Shown: piece after piece, positions 1-4,799 of the stretch
How positions within the stretch are numbered: position 1 is the stretch's first letter
How the letters are laid out: each line of letters begins with the position of its first letter
Assembly: GCA_017551465.1 (NCBI GenBank)
Contig: JAFZLN010000061.1
Location: 1-7,320 of the forward strand
From: Bacilli bacterium
GTDB lineage: Bacteria; Bacillota_I; Bacilli_A; RFN20; CAG-826
Direction of reading: 5' to 3'
DNA length: 7,320 nt
Program-made: the position numbers and the translations under genes
The notes under the pieces: generated by a model
What the model saw: the letters and a program-made list of their open reading frames with translations, nothing else
What the model was told of the DNA's origin: nothing
The model's database searches: none

Positions 1-1
1 A

Positions 2-220
2 TTCGCTACAAAGACATGTCCAAACTGCAAGATGGCTAAGATGCTTTTAGATAAAGCTGGTGTCAAATATAGTGTCGTCGATGCTGAAGAAAACGCCGAA
101 CAAACCAAAGCCTTTGGCGTGAGAAAAGCTCCAACATTAATTGTTCCAAAAGAAGATGGCACCAATGACGTCTTTGAAAACGCAAGTAACATCAAAGGTT
201 ATATTGAGAGTTTAAACTAG
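2..220 (+). CDS. nrdD: Redoxin (CPNC) domain, 3' end of a gene; probably the C-terminus of anaerobic ribonucleotide reductase NrdD (partial)
   Basis: The reading frame is open from base 2 and enters the window in mid-gene, just before a glutaredoxin/NrdH-like domain. The visible protein starts FATKTCPNCK, giving a CPNC dithiol active site, followed by a helix (MAKMLLDKAG), a beta strand and the cis-proline loop KAPTLIV, and it ends in YIESLN. In many anaerobic Firmicutes this sequence type is fused to the C-terminus of class III ribonucleotide reductase, where it delivers electrons for ribonucleotide reduction in place of formate (family knowledge). That the missing part is NrdD is inferred from the sequence style and from nrdG and a thioredoxin-reductase homologue next door. 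A stand-alone NrdH-like redoxin of about 75 residues remains possible because the 5' end is outside the window. The internal ATG at 32 lies downstream of the CPNC motif and cannot be the true start. The stop is TAG, with one base before the next gene, suggesting translational coupling. Confidence 0.78.
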   Translation, partial: FATKTCPNCKMAKMLLDKAGVKYSVVDAEENAEQTKAFGVRKAPTLIVPKEDGTNDVFENASNIKGYIESLN

Positions 221-221
221 T

Positions 222-1136
222 ATGATTGATGTCATTGTTGTTGGCGGTGGTCCCGCAGGGATGAGTGTGGCTCTGAATTTACTCAGGGCCGGTCGCTCAG
301 TCTTAATCTTAGAAAAAGAGAATTTTGGTGGTCAAATCGCCAATTCTCCTCGTGTCGAAAATCTTCCAAGTATCAAAGAGATTTCTGGTCTAGATTTTGC
401 CGGTAATCTCTTCGAACAAATTCTAGATTTAGGTGCGAAATTCGAACTCGAAGAAGTTCAAAGAGTTCTCAAGCTAGATGGTGTTTTTGAAGTCACCACT
501 AATTACCATACATATCAAGCAAAAGCAGTTGTTCTTGCTAATGGTGTCAAACACCGTAAAATGGGTCTTCCAAACGAAGAAGAATTCATCGGTAAAGGTA
601 TCTCATTCTGTGCTGTCTGCGATGGCGCGTTCTATAAGGATAAAGATGTCTATTTAATTGGTGACGCTAATACTGCTCTTCAATATGCTTTAATGCTTGC
701 ACAAACAAGTTCAAACGTTTATGTCTTCACCTTATTTGACCGTTTCTTTGCGGATCAAATCTTAGTCGACCGCTTAAGACAAAAAGATAACGTTCACATT
801 ACTCACAACATGAATCTTGTGGCCTATTTAGGACAAAATGAATTAGCGGGTTTACGTTTCGAAAACACCATGGATCACACCATCCATGAATACCCAACTA
901 ACAACGTTTTCGTCGCTATTGGTCAAGTTTCTCAAAATGATTTATTTAAATCCTTAGTGGAAACTGATGATCATGGCTTCATTATCACCAATGAGAGAAT
1001 GGAAACTTCTCTTCCTGGTTTATTCGCCATAGGCGACACAAGAAAAAAAGACGTCCGTCAAGTAGCAAGCGCTGTTGGCGATGCCTCTGTTGCTAGCGTC
1101 TTTATTGATAAATACTTAATGATGAATAATCGTTAA
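222..1136 (+). CDS. trxB: Thioredoxin-reductase-like FAD disulfide oxidoreductase lacking NADPH-recognition residues
   Basis: This is a full-length low-molecular-weight thioredoxin reductase homologue of 304 aa (family about 310). Visible features: FAD-binding GGGPAG at residues 8-13 with a following helix, GGQI at 36-39, redox motif CAVC at 130-133 followed by DGAF, and the C-terminal FAD motif AIGDTRKKDVRQ at 269-280 with VGDASVAS after it. The family normally has GGGDSA and HRRxxxR for NADPH. Here the first reads GDANTA (147-152), and the second aligns as TLF at 170-172 with Phe also replacing the last Arg. NADPH is therefore probably not the donor. Ferredoxin-dependent flavin thioredoxin reductases of clostridia show the same loss (family knowledge), so reduction by ferredoxin is a reasonable inference; NADH cannot be excluded. 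The gene starts one base after the redoxin stop with only a weak GAGAG ribosome site, so coupled translation is likely. Its job is probably to re-reduce the CPNC redoxin. Its 3' end overlaps convergent nrdG by 4 bases. Confidence 0.9.
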   Translation: MIDVIVVGGGPAGMSVALNLLRAGRSVLILEKENFGGQIANSPRVENLPSIKEISGLDFAGNLFEQILDLGAKFELEEVQRVLKLDGVFEVTTNYHTYQAKAVVLANGVKHRKMGLPNEEEFIGKGISFCAVCDGAFYKDKDVYLIGDANTALQYALMLAQTSSNVYVFTLFDRFFADQILVDRLRQKDNVHITHNMNLVAYLGQNELAGLRFENTMDHTIHEYPTNNVFVAIGQVSQNDLFKSLVETDDHGFIITNERMETSLPGLFAIGDTRKKDVRQVASAVGDASVASVFIDKYLMMNNR

Positions 1137-1825
1137 TAACCACGTAGATTAACTTCAGCTATGCCTGAAGATAGATAATCTCTTAATTTATTGGCTTCCA
1201 CTACGTCAACTTCGTGGAGGCCTTTTTTAATACAACCATCTCTATCCACGAACTTTTGTAGGAATAAACGCTTTGCACCTTTAATCAAATTAAGGAAAGC
1301 TTCATAGTCCATTTTCTCATGGAATTCTTTTACTAAAGTTGTTCTGAACTCATAGTCTTTAGCCTTATTCATTATTAGCGCAATGCTCTTTTTAATATTG
1401 TCGATATTAATGTTATTAACGCCACAAGTTTCGTTATATAAAGATGGACAATTTTTAATGTCCATAGCAACGTAATCTAGAAGACCTTCGTCAAGTAATT
1501 CTTCGAGCAATTTTGGGTTGGTGCCATTAGTGTCTAGCTTGATTAAAAAGCCAAGGTCACGCACCGCTTTTATTTTAACCTTCAAATCTTCTAATAATGT
1601 TGGTTCTCCACCACTGAAAACAACTGCATCCACAAGACCAGTTCTCGTCTTTAAAAATGCAAGGATTTCATCAAAGTCAATCTCGTCTTGTTTGCAAGCG
1701 TTTAAGACCGCTGCACCATTATGACAAAATGGGCAACGCATGTTGCACGCTTGGGCGAATAAGACCACAGAAACCTTGTCTTCGTAATCTAGTAATGAAA
1801 GCTTATCAATACCAACAATTGCCAT
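1133..1825 (-). CDS. nrdG: Anaerobic ribonucleoside-triphosphate reductase activating protein (radical SAM)
   Basis: This 230-aa radical-SAM enzyme uses a [4Fe-4S] cluster and S-adenosylmethionine to place the glycyl radical on NrdD, switching on anaerobic dNTP synthesis. The cluster motif is C27-x3-C31-x2-C34 (CNMRCPFC), followed by HNG. The SAM-binding motif SGGEPT is at 71-76, and the strand KLDTNGTNP at 96-104 is typical. The N-terminus GIDKLSLLDYEDK closely fits the start of the NrdG2-type activase family (about 220-235 aa), which fixes the ATG at 1825; the C-terminus EVNLRGY also fits. The protein is longer than the classic E. coli-type NrdG (about 155 aa). It faces the redoxin/trxB pair and its TAA overlaps the trxB stop. 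No Shine-Dalgarno site precedes the start, and the predicted transcript begins only 2-3 bases upstream (see the promoter entry). A related glycyl-radical activase is a less likely reading given the neighbours. Confidence 0.9.
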   Translation of the reverse strand: MAIVGIDKLSLLDYEDKVSVVLFAQACNMRCPFCHNGAAVLNACKQDEIDFDEILAFLKTRTGLVDAVVFSGGEPTLLEDLKVKIKAVRDLGFLIKLDTNGTNPKLLEELLDEGLLDYVAMDIKNCPSLYNETCGVNNINIDNIKKSIALIMNKAKDYEFRTTLVKEFHEKMDYEAFLNLIKGAKRLFLQKFVDRDGCIKKGLHEVDVVEANKLRDYLSSGIAEVNLRGY

Positions 1826-1829
1826 AGTA

Positions 1830-1847
1830 TTAATATTGTAATATTAA
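1830..1847. promoter_or_regulatory. 18-bp palindrome over the nrdG -10 (candidate operator)
   Basis: TTAATATT-GT-AATATTAA is a perfect inverted repeat with 8-bp arms and a 2-base centre. It covers the predicted nrdG -10 and sits just upstream of the comEB -35, where a bound dimer could control both directions. It does not resemble the NrdR box. Because it is pure AT apart from the centre, chance in an AT-rich intergenic region is a real alternative. Confidence 0.35.
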
Positions 1848-1863
1848 GTTGCCTTCAAATCAA
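1835..1863 (-). promoter_or_regulatory. Predicted nrdG promoter, near-leaderless transcript
   Basis: Reading the minus strand, TTGATT (1858-1863) and TACAAT (1835-1840) are separated by 17 bases and resemble sigma-A -35 and -10 boxes. The -10 ends 9 bases before the nrdG ATG, so transcription should start about 2-3 bases from the start codon. This agrees with the lack of any Shine-Dalgarno sequence. The -35 lies inside the comEB promoter spacer, so the two divergent promoters overlap. Confidence 0.5.
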
Positions 1864-1876
1864 ATATCGTTATAAT
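1849..1876 (+). promoter_or_regulatory. Predicted comEB-folD promoter, leaderless transcript
   Basis: TTGCCT (1849-1854) and a perfect TATAAT (1871-1876) are separated by 16 bases. The usual start site 6-7 bases past the -10 falls at about 1882-1883, only 3-4 bases before the ATG at 1886. There is no room for a ribosome-binding site, so a leaderless mRNA is predicted. Confidence 0.6.
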
Positions 1877-1885
1877 AATTGTTAT

Positions 1886-2359
1886 ATGGAACACAATAAT
1901 ATTTCTTGGGACGAATACTTTATGGGTATCGCTTCTTTGAGCGCCTTGAGAAGCAAAGATCCTAATACAAAGGTAGGCGCATGTATTGTCGATGACGATA
2001 ATAAAGTCGTTTCTATCGGCTATAATGGTATGCCAAAAGGTGTTGATGAAACTCAACTCTCTTGGAACAAAGGTGAAGGCTTGGATTCTAAATATCTCTA
2101 TGTCTGTCACGCAGAATTTAACGCGATTCTAAATACGCGCAACGGTAGCGCGCTTAAGGGCTGTCGCTTATACGTCACGTTATTCCCATGCAACGAGTGC
2201 GCGAAAGCATGCGTACAAGTAGGCATTAAGGAAATTATTTATTTGGAAAATAAATACGCTGACACAATTGGCGTTCAAGCTAGTAAGAAAATGCTTGAAT
2301 TAGCAGGCATTAAATTAAGACAATTCAATGCACAAGAATTGAAACAATTAGTAAAGTAA
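1886..2359 (+). CDS. comEB: Deoxycytidylate (dCMP) deaminase
   Basis: This 157-aa cytosolic zinc enzyme deaminates dCMP to dUMP, the substrate of thymidylate synthase. The zinc site is fully present: H75-A-E77 in VCHAEFNAIL, with E77 as the proton shuttle, and P101-C102-x2-C105 in PCNECAKAC. The N-terminal block SWDEYFMG...RSKDPNTKVGACIV is characteristic of bacterial dCMP deaminases and distinguishes it from cytidine, guanine or riboflavin-pathway deaminases. This homology starts about seven residues after the first Met, so the ATG at 1886 is the true start even though no Shine-Dalgarno site precedes it. The length is normal for the family. The stop is one base before folD, and both products feed thymidylate synthesis: dUMP from this enzyme and 5,10-methylene-THF from FolD. 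The shared promoter region with nrdG suggests joint control of dNTP supply. In Bacillus subtilis the homologue is called comEB because of its place in a competence operon; no competence gene is visible here. Confidence 0.95.
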   Translation: MEHNNISWDEYFMGIASLSALRSKDPNTKVGACIVDDDNKVVSIGYNGMPKGVDETQLSWNKGEGLDSKYLYVCHAEFNAILNTRNGSALKGCRLYVTLFPCNECAKACVQVGIKEIIYLENKYADTIGVQASKKMLELAGIKLRQFNAQELKQLVK

Positions 2360-2360
2360 T

Positions 2361-3155
2361 ATGACAATTAAAGAATATGTTGCTCTTCGTAAGGAAGAGA
2401 TTAAAAACTTGGTAGCAGGATTAGAAAGAAAACCATGCATCGCTATCGTACAAGTGAACGAGGATGCAGGTAGCTGTGCATATGTGCGTGGCAAGCTTAA
2501 AGATGCTGATGAATTAGGCATCAAAGCAGACCTCATTAAGCTACCTCTTGAAACAACTCAAGAAGAACTATTGAAGGTTATTGATGAATTGAATAAAGAT
2601 GATGTTCATGATGGCTTTATTGTGCAAATGCCATTACCAAAAGGTATTGATGAAGAAGCCATTAAATTAGCGGTTGATCCTAAAAAAGATGTCGATGGTT
2701 TCCATCCTTTATCATCCTTAGTTCCATGTACCCCAAAGGGTATTATCAATTATTTACATTTTGAAAAGATTCCAATGCAAGGTAAGAACGCTGTTGTTAT
2801 TGGTAGAAGTAATATTGTCGGTAAACCAATGGCCAAGCTCTTACTTAAAGAGAACATGAATGTCACAGTTTTGCATAGCAAAACAACTCCAGAAGATATG
2901 GCTTTCTATAGTGCTCACGCTGATGTCATCGTTGTGGCAATTGGTAAAGCAGGCTCCTTAGATAATCGCTTCACATATAAAAAAGATGCTGTCATTGTAG
3001 ACGTCGGCATCTCTAGAACTGAAGATGGTTTAAAGGGTGACGCTCTTGCGGGTCTACCAGTCGGTCTTCAAACTCCAGTTCCTGGCGGCGTTGGCCTTGC
3101 CACAAGACTAGCTCTTTACGAAAACTTATTAGAAATCTATGGCGTTAACAAGTAG
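2361..3155 (+). CDS. folD: Bifunctional 5,10-methylene-THF dehydrogenase / 5,10-methenyl-THF cyclohydrolase
   Basis: FolD interconverts 5,10-methylene-THF and 10-formyl-THF in the cytosol with NAD(P), supplying one-carbon units for thymidylate and purines. The protein has 264 aa, slightly shorter than the usual 280-290; the N-terminus is trimmed. Catalytic residues are present: Y41-x3-K45 (YVRGK), Q89 in QMPLP, and D112 in KDVDGFHP. Other family motifs are CTPKGI (123-128), the nucleotide-binding GRSNIVGKPMAKLL (148-161), VTVLHSKT (168-175), VIVDVGI (211-217) and TPVPGGVG (238-245). After that last motif the common PMT is LAT, a mild deviation. The gene starts one base after the comEB stop with only a weak ribosome site (AAGTAAT), so coupled translation is likely. 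Its 3' end carries the stem of its own terminator, and its TAG is one base from the end of the convergent regulator gene. Confidence 0.96.
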   Translation: MTIKEYVALRKEEIKNLVAGLERKPCIAIVQVNEDAGSCAYVRGKLKDADELGIKADLIKLPLETTQEELLKVIDELNKDDVHDGFIVQMPLPKGIDEEAIKLAVDPKKDVDGFHPLSSLVPCTPKGIINYLHFEKIPMQGKNAVVIGRSNIVGKPMAKLLLKENMNVTVLHSKTTPEDMAFYSAHADVIVVAIGKAGSLDNRFTYKKDAVIVDVGISRTEDGLKGDALAGLPVGLQTPVPGGVGLATRLALYENLLEIYGVNK

Positions 3156-3171
3156 GTTAGCGCCTTTTCTT
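3141..3171 (+). terminator. Intrinsic terminator of comEB-folD, overlapping the folD stop codon
   Basis: GGCGTTAAC (3141-3149) pairs with GTTAGCGCC (3156-3164): nine pairs with one G.U. The 6-base loop consists of the last bases of folD including its TAG, and a T-rich tract TTTTCTTT follows. The 5' arm encodes the last residues of FolD and the 3' arm lies in the end of the convergent regulator gene. There is no U tract in the other direction, so it should act only on the plus strand. Confidence 0.7.
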
Positions 3172-3756
3172 TAAAAACGTTATTTTGCCTTTCTCTTTTT
3201 TGATGAGATGGCGTTTTACTAAACTCGTTAAAAGACGCGATAATGTTTCTCTTTGAATCCCAATTTGTTGGGCTAATGCAGTCACGTTTTTAAAGACGAT
3301 GACATTTTCATTTTTACTCGCATAATAGAACAATCTTTCTTCAGCGTTCGTGAATGATAAAAGTTGAATTCTAGCGTTCAAAGATTTGCCAAAGTCAGAT
3401 TGTGCTTGTAAATAGAGAGTTAAAAACTCTTGGTTATTTTGTAATAGATAGATGAGATTCTCTTTGTTAATGAAAGCAATCACACATTTTTCTTTAGTGA
3501 CAATATCTCCACGATAGATAGGATCACTAGAGAAGATTAGGTTGTTACCAAAGATGTCGCCCGCTTTCAAAGAGTTAAGTAACATTTCTTTTCCTTTGAA
3601 GGTATAAGAAATGATATCAATTTTACCAGAGACAATGACACCGATGTTCTCACAGAGGTCGCCCTCATGAGCGATGACACTGTTTTTTGTCACTTGGTAA
3701 CCATTAACTAGCTTGTGTTCTTTTTTGCTTAATACTTGTAAAAGTGGAATTTTCAT
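3157..3756 (-). CDS. Crp/Fnr-family transcriptional regulator
   Basis: This is a 199-aa cytosolic regulator with two domains. Residues about 12-105 form a cyclic-nucleotide-binding-type beta-roll (GDLCENIGVIVSGKIDI, then LKAGDIFGNN). A dimerisation helix follows at about 105-135, then a winged helix-turn-helix at about 140-195. The recognition helix QRETLSRLLTSL contains R169, E170 and R174, matching in spacing the CRP residues R180, E181 and R185 that contact TGTGA. The beta-roll lacks the arginine-containing phosphate-binding motif of true cAMP receptors. With only two cysteines (C35, C91) there is no FNR-type cluster set, so the effector is unknown. The gene is divergent from the lipoprotein/permease pair. 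A perfect TGTGA-N6-TCACA site lies 8 bp from its ATG and contains the only Shine-Dalgarno-like GAGG, so autoregulation is probable. The length is slightly below the usual 210-230. Its targets outside the window are unknown. Confidence 0.9.
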   Translation of the reverse strand: MKIPLLQVLSKKEHKLVNGYQVTKNSVIAHEGDLCENIGVIVSGKIDIISYTFKGKEMLLNSLKAGDIFGNNLIFSSDPIYRGDIVTKEKCVIAFINKENLIYLLQNNQEFLTLYLQAQSDFGKSLNARIQLLSFTNAEERLFYYASKNENVIVFKNVTALAQQIGIQRETLSRLLTSLVKRHLIKKEKGKITFLKKRR

Positions 3757-3764
3757 AATATTTG

Positions 3765-3780
3765 TGTGACCTCAATCACA
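3765..3780. promoter_or_regulatory. Crp-type operator, perfect TGTGA-N6-TCACA
   Basis: TGTGACCTCAATCACA is an exact match to the CRP-class palindrome and lies between the Crp/Fnr-family gene and the importer genes. Its centre (3772.5) is about 41.5 bp upstream of the importer start predicted from the TATAAT at 3802, the classical class II activator position. On the other strand it covers roughly +1 to +14 of the predicted regulator transcript, which suits repression. Its N6 contains the GAGG that could serve as the regulator's ribosome site. Confidence 0.8.
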
Positions 3781-3784
3781 TTTT

Positions 3785-3812
3785 ATTATAAATGGTTCTT
3801 GTATAATTACAA
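3785..3812 (-). promoter_or_regulatory. Predicted promoter of the Crp/Fnr-family regulator
   Basis: On the minus strand TTGTAA (3807-3812) and a perfect TATAAT (3785-3790) are separated by 16 bases. The start site is expected near 3778, within the operator, leaving a leader of about 22 bases. This promoter is interleaved with the importer promoter, so the two polymerases probably compete. Confidence 0.5.
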
Positions 3813-3819
3813 CGGAGGA
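3802..3819 (+). promoter_or_regulatory. Importer promoter -10 and Shine-Dalgarno site
   Basis: TATAAT at 3802-3807 is a perfect -10 with no good -35 at 16-18 bases, as expected for an activator-dependent promoter. GGAGGA at 3814-3819 is a strong ribosome site 8 bases before the ATG at 3828 and confirms that start. The predicted transcript start is about 3813-3815, giving a very short leader that leaves no space for a riboswitch. Confidence 0.6.
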
Positions 3820-3827
3820 ATTCTAAA

Positions 3828-4799
3828 ATGAAAAAATATTTATCACTTATCGCAGTAGCTGTCATGCTTGCTGCTTGCAATACCACTAATTCAAGTTCAA
3901 ATTGTAACTGTTCTAATCTACCTGAATACGATCGTTCAACTTTGAGCATTCTTACACCAACCGGCGCTCCAGCCTTAGCGTTCTATAAGTATGCTGGCAA
4001 TAGCAAGTTCGAGACAAATGCTGCACCTGCCACAATCTCAGGACAAATGGCTGCTGGTTCAAAAGATGTCATTGTCTTACCAACCAACGCTGGTGTCAAA
4101 GCCATCGTCGATAACAAAGCACCATATAAACTTGCGGCCACAATCACATTTGGTAATTTCTATATTGCCTCATTAAATAACGATGATAACCAAGTCATGG
4201 ATGAAAACGACACAATTCTTCTTTTCCAAAAGAACAATGTCCCAGATAAAATCTTCCATTATGTTTATGGTGATCAATTTAACAATGCTGTTCACTATGC
4301 TGCAGATGTTTCCGCTGTAACACAAGCAGTCATCGCTGGAAAATATTCTGATCCAGATACTGGTGTGGAATACGTTCCTAACTATGTCATGATTGCAGAA
4401 CCTGCTTTAACAAACGTTATGAGTAAGAAAGACACTGTTAGTGTCTACGCTGATATTCAAGCCAAGTATAAAGAAAAATCAAACAACCAAGCTTTGTTCC
4501 AAGCTTCAGTTTTTATTAAGAATGATGTTAACAATACAACTGCGTTGTCATTCTTAGAATCTTTAAGAAAAGATATTGAAGATGCTATTGCTGATCCAAC
4601 CAAGTTATCCGCTGGCATGAGTCAAGAAGCTTCTGCCGCTGAAGTGTTTGGTGTTGCACCACAAATGGCGGAAAAAGTTTTAAAGAAGAACAATGGCATG
4701 GGTTTAGGTTTCCAACGTGCCAGAGCAAACAAAGAAGCTGTTAATACCTTCTTAAAGTTATTCAATATTGAGGACCTTGATGAGGAAGTTTATTTCTAA
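3828..4799 (+). CDS. ABC-importer substrate-binding lipoprotein (SsuA/TauA/NMT1-like)
   Basis: This 323-aa protein is predicted to be exported and anchored outside the membrane, where it captures a small solute for the permease encoded next. The signal peptide MKKYLSLIAVAVMLAAC ends in lipobox LAAC, with the lipidated cysteine at C17. Two further cysteines follow closely (C26, C28 in SNCNCS), which is unusual for a linker. The mature part opens with TLSILTPTGAPALAFYK, resembling the first strand and ligand loop of NitT/TauT-type binding proteins, and continues with GQMAAGSKDVIVLPTNAGVKAI, the typical lobe-1 pattern. The substrate cannot be read from the sequence; sulfonate, nitrate, pyrimidine-precursor and riboflavin carriers share this fold. 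It is preceded by a strong ribosome site and the Crp-type operator. Its 3' end overlaps the permease gene by 20 bases. No ATPase gene follows, so that subunit must come from elsewhere. Confidence 0.82.
   Translation: MKKYLSLIAVAVMLAACNTTNSSSNCNCSNLPEYDRSTLSILTPTGAPALAFYKYAGNSKFETNAAPATISGQMAAGSKDVIVLPTNAGVKAIVDNKAPYKLAATITFGNFYIASLNNDDNQVMDENDTILLFQKNNVPDKIFHYVYGDQFNNAVHYAADVSAVTQAVIAGKYSDPDTGVEYVPNYVMIAEPALTNVMSKKDTVSVYADIQAKYKEKSNNQALFQASVFIKNDVNNTTALSFLESLRKDIEDAIADPTKLSAGMSQEASAAEVFGVAPQMAEKVLKKNNGMGLGFQRARANKEAVNTFLKLFNIEDLDEEVYF
4770..4774 (+). promoter_or_regulatory. Shine-Dalgarno site deciding the permease start
   Basis: GAGGA ends 5 bases before the ATG at 4780. An in-frame TTG at 4768 would start on top of this site and has no good site of its own, so the ATG is preferred. 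The motif lies within the last codons of the lipoprotein gene, typical of coupled translation. Confidence 0.7.

Noticed and set aside
1153..1170. Terminator between convergent trxB and nrdG (CTTCAG/CTGAAG hairpin)
   Set aside because: Only six pairs and no T tract on either strand; it lies within nrdG coding sequence.
1518..1724. Open frame antisense to nrdG
   Set aside because: It has no recognisable domain or ribosome site and lies fully within a confident radical-SAM gene. The same applies to open frames at 1844-2110, 2348-2536, 3991-4176, 5791-6003 and 6897-7208.
3757..3827. Riboswitch (thiamine, FMN or other) controlling the importer
   Set aside because: The whole intergenic region is 71 bp, is filled by two promoters and an operator, and the predicted leader is about 14 bases.
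4435..4455. Hairpin GACACT-GTT-AGTGTC inside the binding-protein gene
   Set aside because: Six pairs within coding sequence without a T tract or other context; likely chance.
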